Below, piece after piece: positions 24,426 through 32,733 of a stretch of 64,000 nucleotides of DNA. The notes under the pieces were generated by a model. The model did not search any database and was not told the origin of the DNA. It was given only the letters and a program-made list of their open reading frames with translations. Origin of the DNA: Microbacterium barkeri (GTDB lineage Bacteria; Actinomycetota; Actinomycetes; Actinomycetales; Microbacteriaceae); NCBI RefSeq assembly GCF_027921765.1, contig NZ_BSEJ01000009.1, positions 94,515-158,514 of the forward strand, read 5' to 3'. How positions within the stretch are numbered: the stretch's first letter is position 1; each line of letters starts with the position of its first letter. A program made the position numbers and the translations under genes.

Positions 24426-25220
24426 TCACCCCTTCGCGCGCGCGGCGCGGATGGCCTTCTGGGCCATCTGCGCCGCGATCACGACGAGGAAGACCGCGAA
24501 GAGGATGTTGCCGACCTGCGGGTCGACGAGGTTCGCGACCCACGTGCCGAGCGGCGCGGTCGCGCAGGCCGCGAGGCCCACGCCGACGGCGGCGGCGACG
24601 TCGACGTTGTGCTTGCGGATGTTCGCCACGGTGCCCGAGAGCGACGTCGGGATCATCATGAGCAGCGACGTGCCCTTCGCGACGAGGTCGCTCATCCCGA
24701 AGAGCAGCATGAGGACGGGCACGACGACGATGCCGCCGCCGACGCCGATGAGCCCCGACACGATGCCGGTCACGAGGCCGAGCACGACGAGGCCCGCGCC
24801 GCTCCAGACGTCGATCTCGAGCACGGCGTCGCGCGAGGGCACGATGAGGAAGAGGCTGATCATGACGACGACGAGGAAGCCGACGAAGATCCACCGGAGC
24901 ACGGGCTCCGACAGCGCGTGGAGCATCCGCACGCCGATCTGCGCGCCGAAGACGGCGCCCGCGGCGATGAGCAGCGCCGCGACCCAGTCGACGTCGCCGT
25001 TCACGGCGTAGGAGATGACGCCGACGATCGCCGTCGGGATGATCGCCGCCGACGACGTGCCCGCGCCCAGGCGCTGCGTGAAGCCGACGAGGAGCACGAG
25101 CAGGGGGACGATGACCGTGCCGCCGCCCACGCCGAAGAGCCCGGACAGGAAGCCCGCGAGCGCGCCGATCCCGACGAACGCCGCGATCGCCCCCGCGCCG
25201 CGGCGGCGCACCTCGGTCAC
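24426..25220 (-). CDS. TauE/SafE family membrane protein (sulfite exporter-type)
   Basis: The 264-aa protein has about eight membrane helices in two homologous halves. Each half starts with a Gly-rich LSGLFGVGGGTVIVPLL or VSGLIGVGGGIVVVPVL motif, diagnostic of TauE/SafE permeases. Family members export sulfite or sulfoacetate or move other organic anions; the substrate here is unknown. The GTG at 25220 is taken as the start; the frame remains open far upstream but loses membrane character. It is convergent with the FBP gene (11-base gap). Confidence 0.87.
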   Translation of the reverse strand: MTEVRRRGAGAIAAFVGIGALAGFLSGLFGVGGGTVIVPLLVLLVGFTQRLGAGTSSAAIIPTAIVGVISYAVNGDVDWVAALLIAAGAVFGAQIGVRMLHALSEPVLRWIFVGFLVVVMISLFLIVPSRDAVLEIDVWSGAGLVVLGLVTGIVSGLIGVGGGIVVVPVLMLLFGMSDLVAKGTSLLMMIPTSLSGTVANIRKHNVDVAAAVGVGLAACATAPLGTWVANLVDPQVGNILFAVFLVVIAAQMAQKAIRAARAKG

Positions 25221-25330
25221 TGCGCCGACCCGATCGCCGACACCGCGCCATCCCTCGTCATCCGTCCGTGAGCCATCCGTCCACGCTACCAACGGCATGT
25301 TTCCGGCGATGACGCGCGGGGCGCGCGGCG

Positions 25331-25939
25331 TCAGCGCAGCGCGCGGACGAACACCGCGGAGTCGCGGGCGCTCTCGACGCGGGTGAACCCCAGGCGAGGG
25401 TAGAACGCGAGCGCGCCCGTGTTCGCGGGATCCGCGGCGAGGTGCACGCCCGGCACGCCGCGCTCGCGCAGCGCGTCGAGCAGGGTCTCGACGAGGCGCC
25501 GCCCCCACCCCTGTCCCTGCAGCTCGGGCAGAAGGTCGATGTGGAGGTGCGCGGGATGGGCGGCGAGATGCGGCTGGTCCTCGGGGCCCCGGCGATGCGC
25601 GTACCGGAGGAGGTCGGCTTCGCGCCCGGGACGATCGCCGGGGTCGGGGAACCGCGCGGCGCGCGGCGGCCACCACGTGTCGCGGAACCAGGTCTCGAAG
25701 GCGGTCGTGTCGGGCGCGCACACGATGTAGCCCGCCGCGCGCCCTCCCGACTCGACGACGAGGGCGAGATCGGGGTGACGGTCGACGTACGGGTACAGGA
25801 AGAGCTCGGGCCACAGCTCGTCGTCGCCGAGGAGGCCGGTCGCGTCGCCGCCCGCGTCGGCGGTGCGCACGCACACCTCGCCGAGGGCGGCGCGATCGGA
25901 GGGGCGGTACGGACGCATCAGCGCGGCGGGTTCGCTCAC
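25331..25939 (-). CDS. GNAT family N-acetyltransferase
   Basis: The 202-aa protein has the GNAT fold: MRPYRPSDRAALGEVCVRTA at the start, acceptor segment GRAAGYIVCAP, HLHIDLLPELQGQGWGRRLVETLLDALRERG (the acetyl-CoA pyrophosphate loop Q-x-G-x-G/R) and the C-terminal ANTGALAFYPRLGF. The acceptor substrate is unknown. The start is GTG 25939, 7 bases after TAGCCT (25947-25952 on the minus strand), so it is probably leaderless. It is divergent from the phosphopantetheinyl transferase with only 35 bases between the two start codons. Confidence 0.88.
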   Translation of the reverse strand: MSEPAALMRPYRPSDRAALGEVCVRTADAGGDATGLLGDDELWPELFLYPYVDRHPDLALVVESGGRAAGYIVCAPDTTAFETWFRDTWWPPRAARFPDPGDRPGREADLLRYAHRRGPEDQPHLAAHPAHLHIDLLPELQGQGWGRRLVETLLDALRERGVPGVHLAADPANTGALAFYPRLGFTRVESARDSAVFVRALR

Positions 25940-25974
25940 GACCGCCAGGCTATCCCGCGCGGTAGCCTCGCGAG
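25940..25974. promoter_or_regulatory. 35-bp divergent leaderless promoter pair
   Basis: Both strands carry TAGCCT: 25947-25952 on the minus strand (7 bases before GTG 25939) and 25963-25968 on the plus strand (6 bases before GTG 25975). The -35 regions of each must lie within the other gene or its -10, so the promoters compete. Confidence 0.6.
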
Positions 25975-26550
25975 GTGCCCGTCCGCCTCGTCGCCCCGGG
26001 CGTCGCGTGGCTCGCGGCGTCCGACACCGCCCTGCCTGCCCTGTCGTCCGCCGACGCCGAGCGCGCGGCGGCGCTGACGGCTCCGCGGCGCGCACGGTTC
26101 CTCCGCGGGCGCGCGGCCCTGCGCGCGCTGCTCGACGAGCGCGCGGTCGTCGAGCCGGCACGCTGCCCCGACTGCGGCGCGCGGCACGGTGCTCCCGAGG
26201 TGCGGGCGGATGGCGCGCGCCTCTTCGCGAGCACGTCGCACGCGGATGGCGGATCGCTCGCGGCGGTCTCCCGCCGCCGCGTGGGGGTCGACGTCGAGAC
26301 GGCGAGCGCTCTGCGCGTGCCGCCGCCCATCCCGGTGCCGCCCGGGGAGGATCCGCTGCGGCACTGGACCAGGGTCGAGGCCGTGCTCAAGGCGGATGGC
26401 CGCGGCCTGCGCGTCGATCCCGCCGCGGTCGCGCTCGCCCCGGCGGGCGACGGATGGCGCGCGGAGCTCGAGGGGGCCGTCTACGACGTGCGCGACCTCG
26501 CGATCGACGCCGCGCACGTCGCGGCGATCGCGGTGACTCAGTCGTCCTGA
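25975..26550 (+). CDS. 4'-phosphopantetheinyl transferase
   Basis: The 191-aa Sfp-type enzyme moves phosphopantetheine from CoA onto carrier-domain serines. The signature is RRVGVDVETASAL (Mg2+ Asp/Glu) and WTRVEAVLKADGRGL (the W-x3-EA-x2-K motif). A Cys pair, ARCPDCGARHG, lies in the middle, as in many actinobacterial Sfp enzymes. The GTG start is leaderless (TAGCCT 25963-25968). Its 3' end overlaps the M1 peptidase gene by 13 bases in convergent orientation. The NRPS-like protein two genes away has a carrier domain and is the obvious target. Confidence 0.88.
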   Translation: MPVRLVAPGVAWLAASDTALPALSSADAERAAALTAPRRARFLRGRAALRALLDERAVVEPARCPDCGARHGAPEVRADGARLFASTSHADGGSLAAVSRRRVGVDVETASALRVPPPIPVPPGEDPLRHWTRVEAVLKADGRGLRVDPAAVALAPAGDGWRAELEGAVYDVRDLAIDAAHVAAIAVTQSS

Positions 26551-27869
26551 CGCGCTGGGCCCGCTGCGCGGCCGGACCGGCGCGGCGGCAGCTCGGGCAG
26601 CGCGCGCTTGTGCAGCCACGGAGCGAGCACGGGGTCGGCCATCCGCTCGAAGTCCGCCGACGCGGCCACCCCGTGACGGTGGTTCGCGGTCCACGCCCGC
26701 ACGAGATCGAAGAACGCCGGATCGCCGATCGTCAGACGCAGGGCGTGCAGCGCGAGCGCGCCGCGCTTGTAGACCCGGTCGTCGAACATGAGGTCGGGCC
26801 CCGGGTCGCTCAGGAGGAGGTCCTGCGGGAGCTGACGCAGCCGCGCGTGGTGCGTGCGTGCGAGCTCGTCGGCCGAGGGGCCGCCCTTCGCCTCGGACCA
26901 GATCCACTCGGCGTAGCACGCGAAGCCCTCGTTGAGCCAGATGTCGCGCCACTGCCCGACGCCCACGCTGTTGCCGAACCACTGGTGCGCGATCTCGTGG
27001 GCGACGAGGCGCTCCGATCCGCCGCGCCCGTCGATGTGATTCGCGCCGAACACGGCCATCCCCTGCGCCTCGAGCGGGATCTCCAGCTCGTCCTCGGTGA
27101 CCACGAGACGGCACACCGACATCGGGTAGGGCCCGAAGGCCCGCTCGAACGTCTCGAGGATGCGCGGGACGACCGCGAGGTCGGCGTCGACGCGCGCGGC
27201 GAGTGCGGGCGGATGCACCGCGGCGACCGGGACCCCCTCGGCCGTCTCGGCGATCTGGCGGGAGACGTAGCGCCCGATCTGCACCGTGACGAGGTAGGCC
27301 GACGTCGGGGTGTCCTCCTCGAAGACGTGCGTCGTGCGCCCCGCGCGTGTCGTCGTCGACACCCGGCGCCCCGTCGCCTCGACGCGGTGGTTCTGATCGC
27401 ACGCGATCGCGATCCGGTACCGCGCCTTGTCGGCGACGCGGTCGTTGCACGGGAACCAGGTCGGCGCGCCGGTGGGCTGCGAGGCCACGAGCACGCCGTC
27501 CTCGAGCTCCTCCCAGCCGATCGGACCCCAGGGAGACCGGCGCGGCCGCGGCGAACCCGCGTAGTCGATGCGGACGTCGAGGGCTGTCCCGGCCGGGAGC
27601 CCCTCCGACAGCGTGACGCGCACGCGGCGCTCCGACTGGCGCATCTTGGCGACCTTGTGCCCGCGCACCTGCACGTTCGACGCGCGCAGCCCGACGAGGT
27701 CGAAGGACAGCACAGAGGTGTCCGCGAGCGTGACGAGGGCGATCTCGGCTCGCCCCGCGAGCCGGTTCGTCGCGATGCGGTAGTCGAGGTCGACGTCGTA
27801 GCGCTCGACGCGGTACCGCGTGTCGCCGCTGCGCGGCACGTACGGGTCGGCGCCCAGGCCGGCCGTCAC
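26538..27869 (-). CDS. M1 family zinc metallopeptidase (short form)
   Basis: The 443-aa gluzincin has an N-terminal beta-saddle domain, then the catalytic domain. This holds VAHEIAHQWFGNSVGVGQWRDIWLNEGFA, carrying the HExxH zinc ligands and the third ligand Glu 18 residues later (about residues 290-315). The exopeptidase GAMEN-like element is replaced by QGMAVFG. It lacks the C-terminal helical domain of full-length aminopeptidase N and has no signal peptide. GTG 27869 overlaps the NRPS-like stop (GTGA), so the two are translationally coupled. A role in trimming or degrading the NRPS product or its precursor is inferred from this coupling. Confidence 0.9.
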   Translation of the reverse strand: MTAGLGADPYVPRSGDTRYRVERYDVDLDYRIATNRLAGRAEIALVTLADTSVLSFDLVGLRASNVQVRGHKVAKMRQSERRVRVTLSEGLPAGTALDVRIDYAGSPRPRRSPWGPIGWEELEDGVLVASQPTGAPTWFPCNDRVADKARYRIAIACDQNHRVEATGRRVSTTTRAGRTTHVFEEDTPTSAYLVTVQIGRYVSRQIAETAEGVPVAAVHPPALAARVDADLAVVPRILETFERAFGPYPMSVCRLVVTEDELEIPLEAQGMAVFGANHIDGRGGSERLVAHEIAHQWFGNSVGVGQWRDIWLNEGFACYAEWIWSEAKGGPSADELARTHHARLRQLPQDLLLSDPGPDLMFDDRVYKRGALALHALRLTIGDPAFFDLVRAWTANHRHGVAASADFERMADPVLAPWLHKRALPELPPRRSGRAAGPARQDD

Positions 27870-30800
27870 GAGGCGGTCGCCTGGTAGGCGCGCACCTTCA
27901 CGGCTCGCCACGGCCCGATCGGGTTGCCGCTCCAGCGGCTGCCGACGGGCACGGCCTCGCCGCGCATGACGAGCGAGGCAGGGCCGACCGTCGCGTGCGC
28001 GCCGATCGAGGCCGCCGGCAGGATCACGCTGTGGGGGCCGAGGGTCGCCCCCGGCTCGAGCGTCACGGTGTCCATGCTCATGATTCGATCATGGAACAGG
28101 TGGGTCTGCACGACGCACCCGCGGTTGACCGTCGCGCCGTCGCCGAGCGTGACGAGGTCGGGTTCGGGCAGCCAGTAGCTCTCGCACCAGACGCCGCGGC
28201 CGATGCGGGCGCCGAGCGACCGCAGCCATGCGGCGAGCGCGGGCGTGCCCGACGCGGGCCGCGCGAACCACGGCGCGGCGAGCATCTCGACGAAGGTGTC
28301 CGAGACCTCCGTGCGCCACACGAAGCTCGACCAGAGCGGCTGCTCCCCCGCGCGGATCGGCCCGACGATGAGCCACTTGGCGGCGGTCGAGACGAGCGCG
28401 GCGACCGCCCCGGCCGCGAGCATGACGACGCCCGAGAGCAGCAGGGTGACGACCACGCCGAGCAGCTGGGCGAGCGCATAGAGGGCGAACAGCACGCCGA
28501 GCCCGAGACCGCACGTGATCACGACGGGCACGAAGCGGCACAGCTCCCACAGCGTGCGGGCGACGCGCAAACGGACGGATGGCCGGAAGGTGCGGCTCTC
28601 GTCGACCTCGGCGACGACGCGCCGGAGGCGGACGGGCGGCGACCCGAGCCAGCTGGAGCCGGCCTTGGCCTTCATGGGCGCGACCGACAGCACGGCGACG
28701 AGGCCGTCCTTGGGAACGCGGTGGCCGGCCGCGGCCATCCCCGAGTTGCCAAGGAAGGCCCGCTTGCCGATCCGCGCGGGCGCGACCCTGAGCCATCCGC
28801 CGCGCAGCTCGTATGAGGCGACCATCGTGTCGTCGGCGAGGAACGCGCCGTCGTCGATCGTCGTCATCGACGGCAGGAGCAGAACCGTCGACGCCTCGAC
28901 GTTGCGCCCGACCTTCGCGCCGAGAAGCCGCAGCCACACCGGTGTGAAGAGGCTCGAGTAGATCGGGAAGAGCACGGTGCGCGCGGCGTCGAGGAGGCGC
29001 TCGATGCTCCAGGCCTGCCACGCCGGCACGCTGCGGATGGGATACGTGCCCTCGCGCAGGCCGATCGAGAGCAGCCGCACGAGCACGACGACCGCGCCGG
29101 CGAAGACGAGGCCCGTCACGACGACGGCCGGCACGAGGAGCGCGAACGCGGCGAGCGCGGCCTCCGCGAGGTCGTCTGCCCCGCGCATGCCGAGCGCGAG
29201 CACGAGGCCGCCCGCGGCGAACGCGACGATCGGCAGGAGCGCGAGGCCCATCGACGACAGCGCATAGAGCGCCAGGTGACGACGCGGTGCGGGCGGGCGC
29301 TCCTGCGGCCATCCCCTCGTAGCGGCGCCCGCCCGGACGGCAGGCGAGCCCGACCAGTGCTGCCCCGCGCGCACGCGGCCGAACACGGCGGATCCCGGGC
29401 CGACCTCCGCGCCCTGGCCGATCTTCGTTCCCGGAGCGAGGGTGCTGCGCGCGCCGATCGTCGCGCCGGCGCCGATGCGGATGCCGCCGATGCGCACGGT
29501 CTCGCCGTCGATCCAGTACCCCGACAGGTCGACCTCGGGCTCGATCGCGGCGCCCGAGCCGACCTCGAGCATGCCCGTCACGGGCGGCATGGTGTGGAGG
29601 TCGACGTCGCGGCCGATCTTCGCGCCGAGGGCGCGCGCGTAGTAGGTGACCCACGGCGCACCCGCGAGGCCGACCGGGTCGATCTGGTCGGTGACCTTCT
29701 CGGCGAGCCAGAGGCGCATGTGCGTCGCGCCCCCGCGGCGGTAGTCGCCCGGCCGGAGTCCCGCGAGCAGCACCCGCGCGAACAGCGCGCCCAGCGCCAT
29801 CCGCCCGAACGGCGTCGCGAAGACGATGAGCCCGAGGAGCGTCCACCACCAGTCGATGACCGGGAGGGCCTCGAACCCGGGGACGAGCGACAGGAGAGTC
29901 GAGGCCGTGAGCGCGTACACGAGCCAGCGGGCGCCGGTGAGGATGAAGAGCGGGATCCCGACGAGCGACTGGGTCCACTGCGTGAGCCGGGGCGTCGGCG
30001 CGGGCGTGCTGAACCCGCCGGCGGCCTCGGGGTCGACGGTGTCGAGTGCGGCTTCGGCCATCGCGGCGAGACGCGGGTGGCTGTACACGTCGGCGACCGT
30101 GAACTCGGGCGCGGTCTCGCGGATGAGCGTGACGAGCTGCGCGGCCGCGAGCGATCCGCCGCCGAGGTCGAAGAAGTCGGCATCCGGATCGGCGACGGGG
30201 ATGCCGAGCACGGCCTGCCAGTGCGCGGCGAGCCACGCGACGTCGTCGTCGAGGTCGGAGGCGTCGGCGTCGCCCGCATCCGCGAGCGGCCACGGCAGCG
30301 CGGCCTTGTCGACCTTGCCCGACGTGCGCGTCGGCAGCTCGTCGATGACGGCGAGGGTGGGGATGAGCGGCGCGGGCAGGCGCTCGGCGAGGCGCGAGCG
30401 GGCGTCGGCGCGGTCGAAGCCGGCATCGGCGACGAGGTAGCCGACGAGGATGTCGACGCCGGCCGCGGTCTTGCGGACCGCGACCGCGGCGCCGCCGACG
30501 CCCGGGAGGTCCTGGAGCGCGGCCTCGACCTCGCCCAGCTCGATGCGGCGCCCTCCCACCTTCACCTGGTCGTCGACGCGGCCCTGGAAGAGGAGGCCTT
30601 CGGGCTCGAAACGCACCATGTCGCCCGAGCGGTACGCCCGCTCCCACCCGAGAGTCGGCATGGGCGCGTACTTCTCGGCGTCCTTGGCGGGGTCGAGGTA
30701 GCGCGCGAGGCCGACCCCGCCGATGATGAGCTCGCCGGGCTCGCCCGCCGCGACCGGGCGGCCGTCGGCGTCGACGACGGCCAGCTGCCATCCGTCGAGC

Positions 30801-31798
30801 GGAAGGCCGATCCGCACGGGCTCGTCGGCGCGCATGAGCGCCGCGCACGCCACGACGGTCGCCTCGGTGGGCCCGTAGGTGTTCCAGACCTCGCGGCCCT
30901 CGCCGACGAGACGGGCGACGAGCTCGGGCGGGCAGGCCTCGCCGCCGAAGATGAGGAGGCGCACGTTCTCGATCGTGTCGGCGGGCCACAGCGCGGCGAG
31001 CGTCGGGACGGTCGAGACGGCCGTGATGCCGTGGCCGAGCAGCCACGGGCCGAGGTCGGATCCCGAGCGCACGAGCGAGCGCGGGGCGGGAACGAGACAC
31101 GCCCCCGAGCGCCACGCGAGCCACATCTCCTCGCACGACGCGTCGAAGGCGACGGAGAGGCCGGCGAGCACGCGGTCGCCGGGCCCGAGCGGCTCGTCGG
31201 CGAGGAAGAGGCGCGCCTCGGCGTCGACGAACGCCGCGGCCGAGCGGTGCGAGACCGCGACGCCCTTCGGGGTGCCCGTCGAGCCCGAGGTGAAGATGAC
31301 CCAGGCGTCGTCGTCGAGGCCGGGACGCTGGTCCTCGGCGGGCTCGGCGGCCGGGGCGGGCGGGTCGGTGGGCTCGGCGACCGGGGCGGACGGGTCGGTG
31401 GGCTCGAAGCGCCCGCCGCCCGTGAGGACGCCGCGCACCTTCGCCTCGCCGAACACGAGGTCGGCGCGCTCCTGGGGGTCGTCCGCGTCGACGGGCACGT
31501 ACGCGGCTCCCGCGGCGAGCACCGCGAGGATCGAGACGTACAGCTCCGCCGTTCCCGAGGCCATCCGCACGCCGACGCGGTCTCCGCGGCGGACCCCGTG
31601 CGTCCGCAGGCGCTGGGCGACGGCCCGTACCTGCGCGAGCAGCTCGCGATAGCTGAGCGCTCCGTCGGCATCCTCGATGGCGGACGCGTCCGGATGCGCC
31701 CGCGCGGTCTCCTCGAGGATGTCGACGAGGGTGCGCGGGGGTGCGGCGCTCTCGCCGCGATCGAGCACGGCGCTCTGCGCCGCCGCGGTGTCGGTCAA
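27866..31798 (-). CDS. Pls/PosA-like membrane non-ribosomal peptide synthetase
   Basis: The 1,310-aa protein has an adenylation domain at about residues 1-515 (A3 loop TSGSTGTPKGVAVSH near 174; FDASCEEM; NTYGPTEATVV; A10 TSGKVDKAAL). A carrier domain follows, with FFDLGGGSLAAAQL (Ser near 547). From about 600 there are multiple membrane helices alternating with left-handed beta-helix hexapeptide segments, the terminal domain known from epsilon-poly-lysine synthetase and PosA-type enzymes. Total length nearly equals that of Streptomyces Pls. The manually read substrate code is DAESIGTVVK, lysine-like. The start is TTG 31798 with GGAGA upstream. It is coupled to the M1 gene; the PPTase gene is nearby. 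The product is unknown. Confidence 0.88.
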   Translation of the reverse strand: MTDTAAAQSAVLDRGESAAPPRTLVDILEETARAHPDASAIEDADGALSYRELLAQVRAVAQRLRTHGVRRGDRVGVRMASGTAELYVSILAVLAAGAAYVPVDADDPQERADLVFGEAKVRGVLTGGGRFEPTDPSAPVAEPTDPPAPAAEPAEDQRPGLDDDAWVIFTSGSTGTPKGVAVSHRSAAAFVDAEARLFLADEPLGPGDRVLAGLSVAFDASCEEMWLAWRSGACLVPAPRSLVRSGSDLGPWLLGHGITAVSTVPTLAALWPADTIENVRLLIFGGEACPPELVARLVGEGREVWNTYGPTEATVVACAALMRADEPVRIGLPLDGWQLAVVDADGRPVAAGEPGELIIGGVGLARYLDPAKDAEKYAPMPTLGWERAYRSGDMVRFEPEGLLFQGRVDDQVKVGGRRIELGEVEAALQDLPGVGGAAVAVRKTAAGVDILVGYLVADAGFDRADARSRLAERLPAPLIPTLAVIDELPTRTSGKVDKAALPWPLADAGDADASDLDDDVAWLAAHWQAVLGIPVADPDADFFDLGGGSLAAAQLVTLIRETAPEFTVADVYSHPRLAAMAEAALDTVDPEAAGGFSTPAPTPRLTQWTQSLVGIPLFILTGARWLVYALTASTLLSLVPGFEALPVIDWWWTLLGLIVFATPFGRMALGALFARVLLAGLRPGDYRRGGATHMRLWLAEKVTDQIDPVGLAGAPWVTYYARALGAKIGRDVDLHTMPPVTGMLEVGSGAAIEPEVDLSGYWIDGETVRIGGIRIGAGATIGARSTLAPGTKIGQGAEVGPGSAVFGRVRAGQHWSGSPAVRAGAATRGWPQERPPAPRRHLALYALSSMGLALLPIVAFAAGGLVLALGMRGADDLAEAALAAFALLVPAVVVTGLVFAGAVVVLVRLLSIGLREGTYPIRSVPAWQAWSIERLLDAARTVLFPIYSSLFTPVWLRLLGAKVGRNVEASTVLLLPSMTTIDDGAFLADDTMVASYELRGGWLRVAPARIGKRAFLGNSGMAAAGHRVPKDGLVAVLSVAPMKAKAGSSWLGSPPVRLRRVVAEVDESRTFRPSVRLRVARTLWELCRFVPVVITCGLGLGVLFALYALAQLLGVVVTLLLSGVVMLAAGAVAALVSTAAKWLIVGPIRAGEQPLWSSFVWRTEVSDTFVEMLAAPWFARPASGTPALAAWLRSLGARIGRGVWCESYWLPEPDLVTLGDGATVNRGCVVQTHLFHDRIMSMDTVTLEPGATLGPHSVILPAASIGAHATVGPASLVMRGEAVPVGSRWSGNPIGPWRAVKVRAYQATAS

Positions 31799-31848
31799 CC
31801 TGTCTCCATCCGTGGCGTCGCCGGGTGCGCCGCCATCGTCGTGGGGTC

Positions 31849-31865
31849 AGGTTACCGATCGGTGA
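31849..31865 (-). promoter_or_regulatory. NRPS-like promoter with palindrome
   Basis: A TAACCT -10 box (31849-31854, minus strand) overlaps a near-perfect palindrome, TTACCGATCGGTGA (31852-31865). The predicted start is near 31842, leaving a 44-base leader before the TTG. The palindrome differs from the TetR sites at 32621-32654, so a different regulator may act. Confidence 0.4.
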
Positions 31866-31919
31866 ACGACCGCCGACCGGCGCGGGGCGGCACATCGACG
31901 GTCGGGCGCGTCGCGCCGG

Positions 31920-31969
31920 TCAGCGCGGCAGGCGCGCGCGCAGGTCAGCGCGGCAGGCGCGCGCGCAGG
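31920..31969 (-). repeat. 25-bp tandem duplication at the end of a TetR gene
   Basis: Two identical 25-bp copies (31920-31944 and 31945-31969) run head to tail. The inner copy holds the last codons and stop of the TetR gene, and the outer copy repeats them just beyond the stop. It is a recent-looking slippage duplication in GC-rich sequence. Confidence 0.85.
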
Positions 31970-32547
31970 GAGTCGATGAGGATGGCGGCGCCGAGCTCGA
32001 AGGACCGCGCGGCGCGCGCCTCCCCGCGCGCGCCGCCCTCGAGAAGGCGCCCGAGGGTGCGGGTCTCGCCCTCGGGGCGCCAGACCTCGTCGGGCGACGC
32101 GAGGTCGAGGCCGAAGCCGATCGCGAAGGCGTCAATCACGGCGATGATCGTGAGGACCTCGTCCTCGGGGAAGCCCGCGTCCACGAGCACGGTCGCGAGA
32201 TCGTCGTACGACGCGATGAGGTCGGGGTTCGTGATCGTCCGGTCGACGAGCAGCGGGACGAGAGCCGGGTAGTCGGCGTACATGCGGCGCTGGGCGCGCA
32301 GCACCTCGAGCACGTAGTCGTCCCACGGCACGCCCTGCGGCTGCACGCGGTACGACGCGATGAGGCGCCCCCGCATGAGCTCGAGGATCGCGTCGGCGCC
32401 GTCGGCGTGGTTGTAGAGCGACGACGGCCGCACGCCGAGGCTGCGCGCGATCGCGTTGACGCCGAACGGCTCCCCCGCCCGGGCCAGCGCGAGCCCCGCG
32501 TCGCCGATGATCTCGGGCGACAGCAGCGGTGTGGACGGCCTGGCCAT
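31945..32547 (-). CDS. TetR family regulator
   Basis: The 200-aa protein has an N-terminal HTH: LSPEIIGDAGLALARAGEPFGVNAIARSLGVRPSSLYNHADGADAI, shown here by position (about residues 8-53), with the usual recognition helix. The C-terminal domain resembles TetR_C members (WDDYVLEVLRAQRRMYADYPALVPLL). The ATG at 32547 has GAGGGGAG upstream; a longer frame to 32649 would run through the operators. It is divergent from the MFS-amidohydrolase operon. Two adjacent 17-bp palindromes in between are its probable operators. Confidence 0.88.
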   Translation of the reverse strand: MARPSTPLLSPEIIGDAGLALARAGEPFGVNAIARSLGVRPSSLYNHADGADAILELMRGRLIASYRVQPQGVPWDDYVLEVLRAQRRMYADYPALVPLLVDRTITNPDLIASYDDLATVLVDAGFPEDEVLTIIAVIDAFAIGFGLDLASPDEVWRPEGETRTLGRLLEGGARGEARAARSFELGAAILIDSLRARLPR

Positions 32548-32614
32548 GCGCTCCCCTCTCCGCCGATCGGAGCACGATCGCCGCCCGGGGGTTTCGCGCG
32601 GCGTCTCTTCCCTG

Positions 32615-32654
32615 CATAATAACGAACGTCGTTCGTTGACGAACACCATTCGTT
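32615..32654. promoter_or_regulatory. adjacent twin TetR operators
   Basis: Site 1 (32621-32637) is a perfect 17-bp palindrome, AACGAACGTCGTTCGTT. Site 2 (32638-32654) repeats the ACGAA-N7-TTCGT pattern immediately after. CATAAT (32615-32620) just before could be a -10 for one direction. Confidence 0.7.
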
Positions 32655-32733
32655 AAACGGCCGAGCCGCACCACCCGATGCCGGCCCGCACATCCGCTTC
32701 CGCGCACAGCGCCGTGCCCCCTCTGGAGTCCCC

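Noticed and set aside
28089..31895. 1,268-residue ORF antisense-frame to the NRPS-like gene, and a 998-residue ORF on the opposite strand (29276-32272)
   Set aside because: Both are Arg-, Pro- and Ala-rich shadow frames produced by the high-GC codon bias of the real NRPS-like gene, with no domain of their own.
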